A DNA stretch of 64,000 nt from contig NZ_LMDP01000003.1 of the NCBI RefSeq assembly GCF_001425835.1, positions 690,001 to 754,000 of the forward strand. The letters are read 5' to 3'. Source of the stretch: Afipia sp. Root123D2 (GTDB lineage: Bacteria; Pseudomonadota; Alphaproteobacteria; Rhizobiales; Xanthobacteraceae). The notes below the pieces were generated by a model, which saw only the letters and a program-made list of their open reading frames with translations, was not told the DNA's origin and ran no database searches. Position numbers and translations under genes: made by a program. This document shows positions 1 to 10,081 of this stretch, in pieces (position 1 is the stretch's first letter; each line of letters opens with the position of its first letter).

Positions 1-1
1 C

Positions 2-2191
2 TCGTTCCAGGGCGCCAAGCCGCGCGAGTTCGATAATCGGCGGAGCGATCTGGAGCGCCGTTTCAAGGCCGCCGCCCTCGCTTTCGAGCGCGTGTCGTTC
101 ACCTACTCGTTCCGCTCCGGCAACAGCGTGCTGAAGACAGTCGAAAGCACATTCCGCGACCAACTGATTTATCGCAGCATCACCACCGATACCGGCGGCA
201 TGCCGCCGCACATGGCATTGACCGATGCCGCGCCCGGCATGATCGACCTGTGGCAACTGGAGCAGCCCGCCGAGGCGCGCGAGATCGAAGGCTGGGATGC
301 GCCGTTCGATACACTGTCGGAATCCGATCCCGAGGTCCGGCTGGCGGCGCGCGTGCAAAGCGAGATCGCCGCACTGATCGCCGCCGGCACGATGACCGGC
401 TCGGCCGGCAGGCAGCGGCGGTTGAGTTTCGGCGACATTCTCATTCTGGTCCGGCGGCGCGGCACCGCGTTCGACGCCGTCATTCAAGCGCTGAAGCGTG
501 CGGGAATTCCGGTCGCCGGCGCCGACCGCCTGAAACTGACTGAACACATCGCGGTCATCGACTTGATGAATCTCGCTGACGCGCTGCTGTTGCCGAATGA
601 CGATCTCGCGCTGGCCGTGGCGCTGAAAAGCCCGCTGTTCGGGCTGACTGATGACGACCTTCTGAGGATTGCACCGGATCGACAGGGTACGCTGCGCGAT
701 GCGCTCGCTCACCATGCGGCGGAGGACGCGCGCCTGAAGGAGGCTCACGACCGGCTCGAGGTCTGCACTGCGCAAGCGGCACAGACAACGCCGTTCGCCT
801 TCTTTGCCTGGCTGCTTGGCGGCGACGTCGACAGCGGCCGCGCGAAAATCCTGCGTCGGCTCGGACTTGAGGCCAATGACGCGCTCGACGAATTCCTCGA
901 ACTGGCGCTGACGTATGAAACCAAGGCACCGGCGTCGCTGCAGGGCTTCATGGCCTGGCTTCGAGCGGCCGACACCGAGGTGAAGCGCGACATGGAAATC
1001 GCGCGCGACGAGGTTCGCGTGATGACCGTGCATGGCGCCAAAGGGCTTGAGGCGGCCGTGGTGTTCCTGATCGACACCACGTCATCGCCCGCCGACACCC
1101 AGCGCCTCAATCTCGTGCGCCTGCCGCAGGGCAATGCCGCGCCGAGCGCTCCCGGCATCGTGGTCTGGGCTGGCAAGAAGGCCGACGATCCGGCCACCGT
1201 CGCCACTGCACGCGCGGCGATGAAGGAGGAAACCGAGGACGAATATCGCCGCTTGCTTTATGTCGCGATGACCCGTGCCGCCGATCGCCTGATCGTCGGC
1301 GGCGTCCAACCCGGCAATCGCAAGGATGTGCGTCCATTGTCGTGGTACGACCTGATCGCCAAGGGCCTCGAAGCCTCCGACCTCGCCGTGACCGAGATCG
1401 AAACGCGCCACGGAACTGTGAAGCGCTACCAGCATCTCGCTGACACGATGTCTGAGCCCGTCATCGGGTCGCTGCCGCCGGAAGCAATGTCAACGTCGTT
1501 GCCAACATGGTTGCGTGCCCGCGCCGTGAAGGACACGCCGGCCGATATCCTGCTGCGGCCATCGGATGTCGACGAGGACGAACCGCGCGGGCAGCGCAAG
1601 GGCGAAACCCGCGAGGCCCGCGCCCGCGCGCTCAAGCGCGGCACACTGGTGCATCGGCTGCTGCAATCGCTGCCGGACATTGCAATCGAAAAGCGGCGCA
1701 AGGCGGCGGACCAGTTTCTGGAACGCAACGTACCGGACACGGATGGCTGGAGCAGCAACGATCGCGCTGCGCTCACCGCGCAGATCATCGCACTGATCGA
1801 CGATCCTCGCTTTGCGGCGCTGTTCGCCCTTGGTAGCCGCGCCGAGGTCTCAATTGCCGGTCGGGTGCAGCGAATCGACCGGCCGCCGGCGCTGGTTGCG
1901 GGCCAGATCGACCGGCTGGTGGTGACGCCAGGCGAAATCCTGATCGTCGATTACAAGACCAACCACACGCTGCCCCGGACCGCCGACGACGCGCCGCGCG
2001 ACTATGTCCGCCAGCTCGCGCTTTACCGGCAGGTTCTCGCCGGGCTCTATCCCGGCCGACCGGTGCGTTGTTTTCTTCTCTGGGCCGAAGGCCCTGAAAT
2101 GATGGAGATTTTGGCTCCGGCGCTGCACGCGGAGCTGGCCCGCTATCATGTCATCGTGACCAACCTTGACCCGGCAGAAGTGCGTTCATAG
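2..2191 (+). CDS. addA: Double-strand break repair helicase-nuclease AddA (3' part; 5' end outside window)
   Basis: AddA is the helicase-nuclease subunit of AddAB, which resects double-strand breaks for RecA-dependent repair. The frame is open from base 2, so the N-terminal ATPase motifs lie upstream. Visible here are the UvrD-like C-terminal helicase motifs V ([15 protein letters not shown]) and VI ([17 protein letters not shown]). They are followed by a RecB-type PD-(D/E)XK nuclease domain with GQIDRLVV and the catalytic IVDYKT near the C-terminus. It sits directly upstream of trxA, as in related alphaproteobacteria; addB would be expected just outside the window. Identity is secure from the motif order. 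Confidence 0.95.
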   Translation, partial: SFQGAKPREFDNRRSDLERRFKAAALAFERVSFTYSFRSGNSVLKTVESTFRDQLIYRSITTDTGGMPPHMALTDAAPGMIDLWQLEQPAEAREIEGWDAPFDTLSESDPEVRLAARVQSEIAALIAAGTMTGSAGRQRRLSFGDILILVRRRGTAFDAVIQALKRAGIPVAGADRLKLTEHIAVIDLMNLADALLLPNDDLALAVALKSPLFGLTDDDLLRIAPDRQGTLRDALAHHAAEDARLKEAHDRLEVCTAQAAQTTPFAFFAWLLGGDVDSGRAKILRRLGLEANDALDEFLELALTYETKAPASLQGFMAWLRAADTEVKRDMEIARDEVRVMTVHGAKGLEAAVVFLIDTTSSPADTQRLNLVRLPQGNAAPSAPGIVVWAGKKADDPATVATARAAMKEETEDEYRRLLYVAMTRAADRLIVGGVQPGNRKDVRPLSWYDLIAKGLEASDLAVTEIETRHGTVKRYQHLADTMSEPVIGSLPPEAMSTSLPTWLRARAVKDTPADILLRPSDVDEDEPRGQRKGETREARARALKRGTLVHRLLQSLPDIAIEKRRKAADQFLERNVPDTDGWSSNDRAALTAQIIALIDDPRFAALFALGSRAEVSIAGRVQRIDRPPALVAGQIDRLVVTPGEILIVDYKTNHTLPRTADDAPRDYVRQLALYRQVLAGLYPGRPVRCFLLWAEGPEMMEILAPALHAELARYHVIVTNLDPAEVRS

Positions 2192-2253
2192 GTTGGTCCT
2201 ACGTTCCCGGCGCGCGATTCCCATCGCGCGCTTTTCATCCAACGAGGCATGAC

Positions 2254-2574
2254 ATGAGTGTGGGCAAGGTTTCCGACGCCGATTTCGACGCAGAAGTTCT
2301 CAAGGCGGACGGCCCGGTCGTCGTCGATTTCTGGGCGGAATGGTGCGGCCCGTGCCGCATGATCGCACCGGCGCTCGACGAGATCGCAGGCGCGATGGGC
2401 GACAAGGTCAAGATCGTCAAGCTCAACGTCGACGAAAGCCCGAAGACCGCGTCGAAGTATGGCGTAATGTCGATCCCGACCCTGATGATCTTCAAGGGCG
2501 GTGAAATGGCGTCGCGTCAGGTCGGCGCCGCGCCGAAGCAGAAGCTGCAGCAGTGGATCACCGCGGCGGTCTGA
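2254..2574 (+). CDS. trxA: Thioredoxin
   Basis: Thioredoxin is a small cytoplasmic dithiol-disulfide oxidoreductase that reduces ribonucleotide reductase, peroxiredoxins and other proteins. At 106 residues it has the usual family length. The redox site WCGPC is present in [20 protein letters not shown], and the cis-Pro loop is in [13 protein letters not shown]. The start is supported by an AACGAGG ribosome-binding site about 8 nt upstream. It follows addA with a gap of about 60 bp and is closed by a strong terminator at 2598-2630, so it can be read from addA or from its own promoter. Confidence 0.97.
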   Translation: MSVGKVSDADFDAEVLKADGPVVVDFWAEWCGPCRMIAPALDEIAGAMGDKVKIVKLNVDESPKTASKYGVMSIPTLMIFKGGEMASRQVGAAPKQKLQQWITAAV

Positions 2575-2597
2575 TTTCGCTTCGCGAGAATTTTTCG

Positions 2598-2630
2598 AAC
2601 GGCCGGTGGAAACACCGGCCGTTTTGTTTT
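2598..2630 (+). terminator. Intrinsic terminator after trxA
   Basis: A perfect 11-bp stem AACGGCCGGTG / CACCGGCCGTT closes on a GAAA tetraloop and runs into TTTTGTTTT. It lies 23 bp after the trxA stop codon. On the other strand it could also help end folC-direction transcripts, although folC ends facing it. Confidence 0.88.
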
Positions 2631-2709
2631 GCGCATTTTCACAAAGGCATCGTCAGGCCCGGCCATGACGATTCATCAAATTATCTGCAGAATAACTGTC
2701 GCGCTGAAC

Positions 2710-4053
2710 TTATGTCGGCAGCGTGCCATTTTCCGCCAGTACGTGCCCGGCGAGATAAAGCGAACCGGTGATCAGGATGCGCGGCGGCACCTCATAGGCC
2801 AGCGCCGCGATCCGGCGCAGTGCGGCTTCGACGCTTTCGGCGATCTCGACACGCATCCCCAGACGGCGCGCGGCGTCGGCGAGGATATCGGGCGCCATCG
2901 CGTTGTCCTGATCGGGAATCGGCACTGCGATGATATGCCGGGTCAGGCCGGCAAAATTGGCAAGGAAGCCACCGGCATCCTTGTTACCCATCATCCCGGT
3001 TACGATCACCAGCGGGCGTGACACCCGCTCCTCAAGATCGCCCAGCGCTGCGGCAACAACCCGGCCGCCATCGGCGTTGTGGCCGCCGTCGAGCCATACT
3101 TCCGAATCCTTCGGCGCCTGCGCGACCAGCGCGCCGGACACCAGGCGCTGCATCCGCGCCGGCCATTCGGCGCGCGCGATGCCCTGCTCGAACGCGGCCT
3201 GATCGATCTTGAATTCTTCGATCGCGCGCAGCGTCGCGATCGCAAGACCAGCGTTGCCGAACTGATGACGCCCGAACAGGCGCGGCGCCGACAGATCGAG
3301 CAATCCCCGCTCGTCCTGATAGACCAGCCGCCCGCGCTCGATGCTGACGTGCCAATCCTGCGTCGCGGCATGAAGCGGCGCTCGCAGCTTCTTCGCAACA
3401 GCTTCGATGACAATCTCAGCCTCGGCGTGCTGCTCGGCGCAGATCACCGGCACGCCTTTCTTGATGATGCCGGCTTTCTCGCCGGCGATCTTGGCCAGCG
3501 TATCGCCGAGAAATTCCGGATGATCCATGCCGATCGGCGTGATGACACTCGCGACCGGCTTGTCGATCACGTTGGTCGCATCGAGCCGCCCGCCGAGCCC
3601 GACCTCCAGCAACAGCACATCCGCCGGATGATCCGCGAACAGGCAGAACGCCGCCGCGGTTTCCATTTCGAAAATCGTGATCGGCACGCCGCCATTGGCG
3701 CGCTCGCAGCGATCGAGCGCCGCTCGCAACTGCTCGTCGGTGGCGAGCACGCCGCCGCCGACCTTGCCGAGACGAAAACGCTCATTGAACCGCACCAGAT
3801 GCGGCGAGGTATAGACGTGAACGCGCAGGCCTGCCGCTTCCAGCATCGCCCGCAGGAATGCGACCGTGGAGCCCTTGCCGTTGGTGCCGGCAACATGGAT
3901 CACCGGCGGCAGTTTGCGCTCTGGATGCTCGAGTGCATCGAGGATGCGCAGCATTCGCTCGAGCGTCAGATCGATCCGCTTGGGATGGAGTGCGGCGAGC
4001 CGCCCGAGAATGTCGTCAAGCGGCATCGGAGGTCTGGGTCGCGGTGCGCTCAC
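2710..4053 (-). CDS. folC: Bifunctional folylpolyglutamate synthase / dihydrofolate synthase
   Basis: FolC adds L-glutamate to dihydropteroate and to reduced folates with ATP, in the cytoplasmic folate pathway. The 447-residue product has the Mur-ligase-type P-loop [11 protein letters not shown] near residue 55, the [11 protein letters not shown] segment and the [15 protein letters not shown] motif. A C-terminal ligase domain contains [11 protein letters not shown]. It is the last gene of the trpFBA-accD-folC run, and its ATG overlaps the accD stop by 4 bp, which implies translational coupling. A second in-frame Met (MPLDDILG) lies nine codons downstream and could also be the start. Confidence 0.95.
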   Translation of the reverse strand: MSAPRPRPPMPLDDILGRLAALHPKRIDLTLERMLRILDALEHPERKLPPVIHVAGTNGKGSTVAFLRAMLEAAGLRVHVYTSPHLVRFNERFRLGKVGGGVLATDEQLRAALDRCERANGGVPITIFEMETAAAFCLFADHPADVLLLEVGLGGRLDATNVIDKPVASVITPIGMDHPEFLGDTLAKIAGEKAGIIKKGVPVICAEQHAEAEIVIEAVAKKLRAPLHAATQDWHVSIERGRLVYQDERGLLDLSAPRLFGRHQFGNAGLAIATLRAIEEFKIDQAAFEQGIARAEWPARMQRLVSGALVAQAPKDSEVWLDGGHNADGGRVVAAALGDLEERVSRPLVIVTGMMGNKDAGGFLANFAGLTRHIIAVPIPDQDNAMAPDILADAARRLGMRVEIAESVEAALRRIAALAYEVPPRILITGSLYLAGHVLAENGTLPT

Positions 4054-4976
4054 GCCGGGGGCGTGTCAGCCGTGACCGGCTCGACATCCGGTGCGACCGG
4101 CAGCGTAACCGGCGACTGAATCTGCGACACCGGTGCCTTGGTCAGAAGGCGGCATAATCTTGCGAGAGTCGGGCGCAGATCATGGCGATGCACCACCATG
4201 TCCACCATGCCGTGGTCTCTCAAATACTCGGCGCGCTGGAATCCTTCCGGCAGCTTTTCGCGAATGGTCTGCTCGATCACGCGGGCACCGGCAAATCCGA
4301 TCAGCGCCCCAGGCTCGGCGATATGCACATCGCCCAGCATCGCGTAAGACGCGGTGACGCCGCCCGTGGTCGGATTGGTCAGCACCACGATGTAAGGCTG
4401 CTTCGCTTCGCGCAGCATCTGGATCGCAACCGTCGTGCGCGGCAGTTGCATCAGCGACAGGATGCCTTCCTGCATCCGCGCGCCACCCGACGCTGCGAAA
4501 ATGATGAACGGCGATTTCTTCTCGACGGCAAGTTCAAGACCGGTCACCACCGCCTCGCCCGCCGCCATGCCGAGCGAGCCGCCCATGAAATCGAAATCCT
4601 GCACCGCGACCACTGCGGGATGACCTTCGATCCGGCCGTAACCGACCTTCACCGCATCATTCATCCCGGTCTTGGCGCGGGCGTCGCGGATACGGTCGAC
4701 GTATTTGCGCTCGTCGCGGAATTTCAGCGGATCGGCGGTGACATCAGGCAGCGCGACGTCGAACCATGTTTCGTTATCGAAGATCGATTTCAGGCGCGCG
4801 ACCGCGCCCATGCGCATGTGATAGTTCGAGCCTGGAATGACGAACTGGTTCTGCTCGACGTCCTTGTAGAAAACGAGCTGGCCGGAATCCGGGCATTTGA
4901 TCCAGAGATTCTCCGGCGTCTCGCGTTTCAGAATGCTGCGAATTTTCGGCCGGACGACGTTGGTCAACCAGTTCAT
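4050..4976 (-). CDS. accD: Acetyl-CoA carboxylase carboxyltransferase subunit beta
   Basis: AccD pairs with AccA to transfer carboxyl from biotin to acetyl-CoA, the first step of fatty-acid synthesis. The 308-residue product has the crotonase-fold core with [27 protein letters not shown] and [16 protein letters not shown]. The start [10 protein letters not shown] is typical of the family. The N-terminal zinc-ribbon region has only one Cys ([15 protein letters not shown]) instead of the four of E. coli AccD, so the metal site looks lost in this lineage. It lies about 100 bp after trpA and overlaps folC by 4 bp. Confidence 0.96.
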   Translation of the reverse strand: MNWLTNVVRPKIRSILKRETPENLWIKCPDSGQLVFYKDVEQNQFVIPGSNYHMRMGAVARLKSIFDNETWFDVALPDVTADPLKFRDERKYVDRIRDARAKTGMNDAVKVGYGRIEGHPAVVAVQDFDFMGGSLGMAAGEAVVTGLELAVEKKSPFIIFAASGGARMQEGILSLMQLPRTTVAIQMLREAKQPYIVVLTNPTTGGVTASYAMLGDVHIAEPGALIGFAGARVIEQTIREKLPEGFQRAEYLRDHGMVDMVVHRHDLRPTLARLCRLLTKAPVSQIQSPVTLPVAPDVEPVTADTPPA

Positions 4977-5075
4977 GAGATGCTCCGCGTCGTTGCGCTG
5001 ATCTGCTCTATATGGACGCCGGACCCGACCCCGGCAACCCGCAAATTCCTGAATATTGGCCTTGTTTTCAGGGCG

Positions 5076-5912
5076 CTATTCTGCCGCCTGCTTCGCGCCG
5101 CGCACGCCTTGCGCCAGCGCCGCGGTCAAATCCGCCACCGCCGAAACCGTTTTCGCCGTGGCACGATTGTCTGAATCGAGCGTTTCACGCAGCGCGTCGA
5201 TCAGCGCCGAACCGACCACCACACCATTGGCGGCCTGAGCGATGCCGCGCGCCGCTTCCGGCGTGCGGATGCCGAAGCCGACGCACACCGGCAGTTTGGT
5301 ATGGCGCTTGATCCGCGCCACCGCATCCGCAACCTGCGCGGTGTCGGCGGACGCCGAACCGGTGATCCCGGTGATCGACACGTAATAGACAAAGCCCGAG
5401 GTGTTCGCGAGCACCGCCGGCAAACGCTTGTCGTCGGTGGTCGGCGTTGCAAGGCGAATGAAATTCAAACCCGCCTTCATCGCCGGCAGGCACAGTTCGG
5501 TGTCTTCTTCCGGCGGAAGATCAACGATAATCAAGCCATCGACGCCGGCGGCTTTCGCATCGGCAAGAAACTTGTCGACGCCGTAGATGTAGATCGGATT
5601 GTAGTAACCCATCAGCACCAGCGGCGTGCGCCCGTCGTCCTTGCGGAAATCGCGGACCAGCCCGAGCGTTTTTGTCAGCGTCATGCCGGCTTTCAATGCG
5701 CGCAGACCGGCCGCCTGAATCGCCGGACCGTCCGCCATCGGATCGGTGAACGGCATGCCGATTTCAATGATGTCCGCCCCGGCTTTCGGCAGCGCCTTGA
5801 TGATCGAGAGCGAGGTCGCGGGATCCGGATCGCCGGCCATCACGAATGTGACGAATGCCGCGCGGCCTTCCTTCTGCAGTTCGGCGAACCTTGTGTCGAT
5901 GCGCGTGGTCAC
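5076..5912 (-). CDS. trpA: Tryptophan synthase alpha chain
   Basis: TrpA cleaves indole-3-glycerol phosphate to indole and glyceraldehyde 3-phosphate inside the alpha2-beta2 tryptophan synthase. The 278-residue TIM barrel shows the catalytic Glu segment [17 protein letters not shown], the catalytic Asp segment [14 protein letters not shown], and the phosphate-binding VGFGIRTPE and [10 protein letters not shown]. Its ATG overlaps the trpB stop by 4 bp. The order trpF-trpB-trpA-accD-folC is the usual alphaproteobacterial cluster. Confidence 0.97.
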   Translation of the reverse strand: MTTRIDTRFAELQKEGRAAFVTFVMAGDPDPATSLSIIKALPKAGADIIEIGMPFTDPMADGPAIQAAGLRALKAGMTLTKTLGLVRDFRKDDGRTPLVLMGYYNPIYIYGVDKFLADAKAAGVDGLIIVDLPPEEDTELCLPAMKAGLNFIRLATPTTDDKRLPAVLANTSGFVYYVSITGITGSASADTAQVADAVARIKRHTKLPVCVGFGIRTPEAARGIAQAANGVVVGSALIDALRETLDSDNRATAKTVSAVADLTAALAQGVRGAKQAAE

Positions 5913-7126
5913 TTCTTCTTGCCTTTCAGAATGTCGCCGACCTGCGGCACGTCCTTGTCACCACGGCCGGAGAGATTGACCACCATCAGATGATCCTTCG
6001 GCCGTTTCGGCGCGAGCTCCATCACCTTGGCGATGGCGTGCGCGGGCTCCAGCGCCGGAATGATGCCTTCGAGCCGCGACAGCAACTGGAACGCGGCCAA
6101 CGCCTCATCGTCGGTCGCTGACAGATAGGTGACGCGGCCGCTTTCATGCAGCCATGAATGTTCGGGGCCGATACCAGGATAGTCCAGTCCCGCCGAGATC
6201 GAGTGCGCGTCCTGGATCTGGCCGTCGCCGTCCATCAGCAGATAGGTGCGATTGCCGTGCAGCACGCCGGGACGCCCGCCTGCGATCGACGCCGCGTGGA
6301 GTTGGGTCAGGCCATGGCCCGCCGCCTCGACGCCGAAGATTTCAACCGACGGATCGTCGAGGAACGGATGGAACAGACCCATCGCGTTCGAGCCGCCGCC
6401 GATGCAGGCGACCAGCGAATCGGGCAGGCGCCCTTCGGCTTCCTGCATCTGAACGCGGGTCTCCTCGCCGATCACCGACTGGAAATCGCGCACCATCATC
6501 GGATACGGATGAGGCCCCGCCACCGTGCCAATGCAATAGAACGTGGTCGCGACATTGGTGACCCAGTCACGTAGCGCATCGTTCATCGCGTCCTTGAGCG
6601 TGCGCGAGCCGGACTGCACCGGCACGACCTTCGCGCCGAGCATTTCCATGCGGATCACGTTCGGCTGCTGACGCTCGACGTCCACCGCGCCCATGTAGAC
6701 GATACACTCAAGGCCAAAGCGCGCGCACAGCGTCGCGGTGGCGACCCCATGCTGCCCGGCACCGGTCTCGGCGATAATGCGCTTCTTGCCCATGCGGCGC
6801 GCGACCATGATCTGGCCGAGCACGTTGTTGACCTTATGCGAGCCGGTGTGGTTCAGCTCCTCGCGCTTGAAGTAGATTTTCGCGCCGCCGAGATGCTCGG
6901 TGAGGCGTTCGGCGAAATACAGCGGCGACGGCCGGCCGACATAGTCCTTGAGGTAGCCGTTCATCTCGCGCCGGAACGCCGGATCGGCCTTGGCCTCGGC
7001 GTAGGCTTTTTCCAGATCGAGAATCAGTGGCATCAGTGTTTCAGCGACGAACCGTCCGCCGAAGATGCCGAAGTGACCGTGCTCATCAGGACCGGAGCGG
7101 AAGGAATTGGGAAGGGACGAATTCAT
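5909..7126 (-). CDS. trpB: Tryptophan synthase beta chain
   Basis: TrpB is the PLP enzyme that condenses indole with L-serine to make tryptophan. At 405 residues it has normal length. The PLP lysine is in [14 protein letters not shown], the glycine loop is in [14 protein letters not shown], and the phosphate-binding loop is [10 protein letters not shown]. The ATG overlaps the trpF stop codon and the stop overlaps the trpA start (4 bp each), giving a tightly coupled trpFBA unit. No leader peptide rich in Trp codons was seen in front of trpF. Confidence 0.98.
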   Translation of the reverse strand: MNSSLPNSFRSGPDEHGHFGIFGGRFVAETLMPLILDLEKAYAEAKADPAFRREMNGYLKDYVGRPSPLYFAERLTEHLGGAKIYFKREELNHTGSHKVNNVLGQIMVARRMGKKRIIAETGAGQHGVATATLCARFGLECIVYMGAVDVERQQPNVIRMEMLGAKVVPVQSGSRTLKDAMNDALRDWVTNVATTFYCIGTVAGPHPYPMMVRDFQSVIGEETRVQMQEAEGRLPDSLVACIGGGSNAMGLFHPFLDDPSVEIFGVEAAGHGLTQLHAASIAGGRPGVLHGNRTYLLMDGDGQIQDAHSISAGLDYPGIGPEHSWLHESGRVTYLSATDDEALAAFQLLSRLEGIIPALEPAHAIAKVMELAPKRPKDHLMVVNLSGRGDKDVPQVGDILKGKKK

Positions 7127-7803
7127 ACGCGGCTCGCAACTTTCGTGTTCGCGGAAATCTCTCCGGCCTCGCGCGCGGTGCGGATGAAAGCGCGGATCAT
7201 GTCGGCATCCTTGACGCCCGGCGCGCTTTCGACGCCGGATGAAACATCGACGCCGCCGGCGCGGGTAACGCGGATCGCCTCCGCGACGTTGCCGATGGTC
7301 AGTCCGCCTGAGACCAGGAAGGGGATCTCAAGCTTGATGCCGTCCAGCAGATGCCAGTCGAACGGCACACCGAGACCGCCGGGGCGCGTTGCATCCTTCG
7401 GCGCGCGGGCATCGAACAGGATGCGATCGGCTGCCGCAGCGTAGCCCGGCAGGCTTGCCAGATCGCCGGCGGTTGCCACCGGAATGGCCTTCATCACCGG
7501 CAAGCCGAATTTCTGTTTGATGTCGCGAACCCGCGCCACGCTCTCGTGGCCGTGCAGTTGAAGGATCGCTGGCTGCAGCGTCTCGATGATGTTCTCGAAC
7601 GTGGCGTCGTCCGCATCCACGGTGAGCGCAACCTTGACGGCGCGGCCTTTCGCGATCCGCCCGAGTTCACGCGCGGCGCCAAGGCCGACATGCCGCGGCG
7701 AGGCCTCGAAAAATACGAAACCCACCATATCGGCGCCGGCATCCAGGGCCGCTTCAAGCGTCCCGGAGGTAGACAGACCGCATATTTTGACGAGCAGGGG
7801 CAT
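7123..7803 (-). CDS. trpF: Phosphoribosylanthranilate isomerase
   Basis: TrpF isomerises phosphoribosylanthranilate to the carboxyphenylamino-deoxyribulose phosphate. The start is placed at [12 protein letters not shown] because the family begins there with the catalytic Cys in KICGL. The reading frame stays open about 158 codons further upstream, but that part is antisense to the LapA-like gene and is Arg-rich. The product is 226 residues. Other motifs are [18 protein letters not shown] and the phosphate-binding [10 protein letters not shown]. It is coupled to trpB by a 4-bp overlap. Confidence 0.95.
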   Translation of the reverse strand: MPLLVKICGLSTSGTLEAALDAGADMVGFVFFEASPRHVGLGAARELGRIAKGRAVKVALTVDADDATFENIIETLQPAILQLHGHESVARVRDIKQKFGLPVMKAIPVATAGDLASLPGYAAAADRILFDARAPKDATRPGGLGVPFDWHLLDGIKLEIPFLVSGGLTIGNVAEAIRVTRAGGVDVSSGVESAPGVKDADMIRAFIRTAREAGEISANTKVASRV

Positions 7804-7847
7804 GGTTCCGACAGACAGCCAGGCGAATGGGGAAGACCGGGCGGGTT

Positions 7848-8252
7848 CTACAACGGCGCGCCGTGCTTGTCTCGCCCAATGCCCATCAGATAGGGGATTT
7901 GGCCGACGGCGGGATGCCCGGCAGGGTCCGCCTGCGCACTGTTCCGAAGCTGGGCGAGGCTCGCCTCGGTGCCGGCCAGCCGGCTGCGGGTCTCGCTCAG
8001 CTCCCCTTCCAGCCGCCGCGCTGCCCGCCGCCACCGCCGCTGGCTGAACCATGTCGCAATACCACCGGCGATCACCCCGAGGGCGGCCATGGCGATCACC
8101 ACGACGAACAGCGGCAGCGTTAACGCCACGGCCGGATCGGTGGAATTGAACGGGTCGAACGACAGTGTCACGAAGTGACGATTGGCAACCGCGAAAGCGA
8201 GGAAGATCAGCGCGAGGGGAAGGACGATCAGGGTGTTGAGCAGTTTGCGCAT
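7848..8252 (-). CDS. LapA-domain inner-membrane protein
   Basis: The 134-residue product has two hydrophobic helices (about residues 5-24 and 43-65). They are followed by a basic, amphipathic stretch (WFSQRRWRRAARRLEGELSE) that looks like a short coiled coil. This is the architecture of the LapA/YciS domain (DUF1049), known in E. coli for its part in controlling LPS assembly through LpxC stability. The family call rests on length, topology and position between ihfB and trpF, which is conserved in alphaproteobacteria. Its exact role here is inferred. It lies 46 bp after ihfB and probably shares its transcript. Confidence 0.75.
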   Translation of the reverse strand: MRKLLNTLIVLPLALIFLAFAVANRHFVTLSFDPFNSTDPAVALTLPLFVVVIAMAALGVIAGGIATWFSQRRWRRAARRLEGELSETRSRLAGTEASLAQLRNSAQADPAGHPAVGQIPYLMGIGRDKHGAPL

Positions 8253-8298
8253 CGCGATCTTTCCTCGCCGCGGCCAACGACGCGCGGGTGCGATCGGA

Positions 8299-8607
8299 TC
8301 AGGACGCCGCGCCGGCGTCGTCGCCGTTCTCGCGGTTCAGCCGCTCGCGCATTTCCTTGCCGGTCTTGAAGAACGGCACGCTCTTCTGCTCAACAGGAAC
8401 GTGCGCGCCAGTGCGCGGATTGCGCCCTGCGCGCGCGGGACGATGCTTCACCGAGAAAGCGCCGAAACCACGCAGCTCAACACGATCTCCGCGCGACAGC
8501 GCTGCGACGATTTCATCGAGGATCGCATTCACAATGTTCTCCACGTCTCTCTGATAGAGATGCGGATTATGCTCGGCGATGCGCTGGACGAGTTCTGATT
8601 TTATCAT
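8299..8607 (-). CDS. ihfB: Integration host factor subunit beta
   Basis: IHF-beta forms a heterodimer with IHF-alpha that bends DNA at specific sites and assists sigma-54 promoters, replication and recombination. The 102-residue product starts [17 protein letters not shown]. It has the DNABII signature [20 protein letters not shown] with the intercalating Pro region, and a short charged tail. It follows sppA by about 170 bp and precedes the LapA-like gene. The sigma-54 gene rpoN is also in this window, at 23.1-24.8 kb. Confidence 0.95.
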   Translation of the reverse strand: MIKSELVQRIAEHNPHLYQRDVENIVNAILDEIVAALSRGDRVELRGFGAFSVKHRPARAGRNPRTGAHVPVEQKSVPFFKTGKEMRERLNRENGDDAGAAS

Positions 8608-8778
8608 CGACTAGGATACTCGGAGAACTTGCACGGCGCATTTCCTTGAAAAAGAGTTGCGCTGTCAAGTCGCTTAATCCCCTGACAGCACCGCGAAATC
8701 ACGTGACAAATGCTTTGAACCGCGTTTCACGAAATTCCCGCACCGCCGCATGAGCGGCTGAAACCGGATTCAAACCAT

Positions 8779-9765
8779 TCAATTCGTCGTCGCCGGACGC
8801 CACAACGCCAGCATTCCTTCAAGACCGAGACGATCGGCCGACGATACGAGGCCGGTTTGTTCGAACTGCCGCGCGATCGCGCCTAATCCGAGCGCATCCA
8901 GCGCCATCGCGGCACTTGCGCGCAGGAAGGTCATGTCCCCGAAGCGCGGATTCAGGTTGAAATTCTTCACCGGCGTATCCGGCTTGATCTTCTTCTCGGC
9001 AACCAGCCACGCGACCGCGGCTTTCTCGTCGCCGAGTTGATCGATCAACTTGAGACCTACCGCCTGACGGCCTGTAAACACGCGCCCATCGGCCACTGTT
9101 TGCAGGGTCTCCTCATCCATGGCGCGTCGGGTCTTCACCAGATCGCGAAACCACGCGTAGGAGTCCTTGACCAGCGCATCGAGCGCCGCCCGTGCTTCGG
9201 GACTGGTCGGCTCATACCCGTTGGGTGCAGCTTTCAACGGCGAGGACTTTACTTCCTCGATCTTCACACCCACCGTCTTCAGCAACTCATAGACATTCGG
9301 AATCTGAAACAGCACGCCGATCGAACCGACCAGCGAGCTTTGCTGGGCGATAATGCGATCCGCAGCCAGTGCCGCGATATAACCGCCCGACGCCGCGAGG
9401 CCTTCGACAACCACAACGACCGGCTTCTTGGCGCGCAAACGGGTCAGCGCATCGTAAAGCTGCTCGGAGCCGGCGGTGGTGCCGCCCGGCGAATTGATAT
9501 GGACGATGACGGCTGCGGCCGACGATTTTTCCAGCCGTTCCAGCGCTTCGACGCGCGCCTGATCGCTGCGGATCAATCCGTCGATCTTGATCCGCGCGAT
9601 TTCGCCCGAGCCGGTAATGGCGCTGCGCCCTCCGGGCGTCGCCAGCACCGCCAGGCCAGCGATTGCAACGATCGCCACCAGCGCCGCGATGACCCGCCAG
9701 AAACTCAGCTTGCGGCGCATCCGGCGACGATCGATGATCACATCGGATTCAAACGTCATGGCCAT
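8779..9765 (-). CDS. sppA: Signal peptide peptidase SppA (short, S49 family)
   Basis: SppA degrades leftover signal peptides at the inner membrane. The 328-residue product carries one N-terminal membrane helix (about residues 24-45) and a single S49 protease domain, the short 36-kDa type. Visible are HINSPGGTTAGSEQ, the nucleophile region EGLAASGGYIAALAAD, QQSSLVGSIGVLFQ, and the candidate general-base Lys in VKSSPLKAAPNGYEP. It lies between rpsA and ihfB, with a terminator separating it from rpsA, so it should have its own promoter in 9766-10000. Confidence 0.92.
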   Translation of the reverse strand: MAMTFESDVIIDRRRMRRKLSFWRVIAALVAIVAIAGLAVLATPGGRSAITGSGEIARIKIDGLIRSDQARVEALERLEKSSAAAVIVHINSPGGTTAGSEQLYDALTRLRAKKPVVVVVEGLAASGGYIAALAADRIIAQQSSLVGSIGVLFQIPNVYELLKTVGVKIEEVKSSPLKAAPNGYEPTSPEARAALDALVKDSYAWFRDLVKTRRAMDEETLQTVADGRVFTGRQAVGLKLIDQLGDEKAAVAWLVAEKKIKPDTPVKNFNLNPRFGDMTFLRASAAMALDALGLGAIARQFEQTGLVSSADRLGLEGMLALWRPATTN

Positions 9766-10081
9766 TCTCCCGAAGACGCCGAAGGCCTTTCAGGCCGTCC
9801 GGAAAACTCTTGAACTTTCAAGAAGTGCAACGCAATTCGCGCGCGACAAGGTTGTGTCGGCACGACCTTGATATGAGGTGACTTCAATACATCAATTGCA
9901 ACGCAATTTGAAGGCGGCACGACCGCTCGCGCTGTTTCGAGCATTCCAGTTTAGCGCTAACCGTCGCCTCCACGCCGCCGAAAAACACAGCAGCCCGCAA
10001 ACAAAAAGGGCTCCGGAATATCCGGAGCCCGATTGTCGTCGTTCGCGGCCGTCACAAAAGCGACAGCCGGACTGCGAATGC
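9766..10081. other. Intergenic region between rpsA and sppA
   Basis: These 316 bases hold the rpsA terminator (10003-10030) and presumably the sppA promoter. No convincing coding frame is present. An 11-base word GCAACGCAATT occurs twice (9827-9837 and 9898-9908), and CGGCACGACC also occurs twice (9858-9867 and 9915-9924). The two pairs have different spacing, so this is not a clean tandem duplication. No function can be assigned. Confidence 0.5.
10003..10030 (-). terminator. Intrinsic terminator after rpsA
   Basis: Read on the minus strand, a 10-bp stem GGGCTCCGGA / TCCGGAGCCC with a 3-nt loop is followed by TTTTTG. It starts about 50 bp after the rpsA stop codon and separates rpsA from sppA. 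Confidence 0.88.

Noticed and set aside
3079..4119. Plus-strand open frame of 346 codons opposite folC
   Set aside because: It is shadow translation; folC on the minus strand has the P-loop and ligase motifs over the same interval.
7804..8277. N-terminal extension of trpF
   Set aside because: It is antisense-frame sequence through the LapA-like gene with no TIM-barrel similarity. TrpF begins at [10 protein letters not shown].
9827..9924. Repeated GCAACGCAATT and CGGCACGACC words between rpsA and sppA
   Set aside because: Spacing differs between the two pairs and there are no flanking duplications or inverted ends, so an insertion sequence or tandem repeat is not supported.
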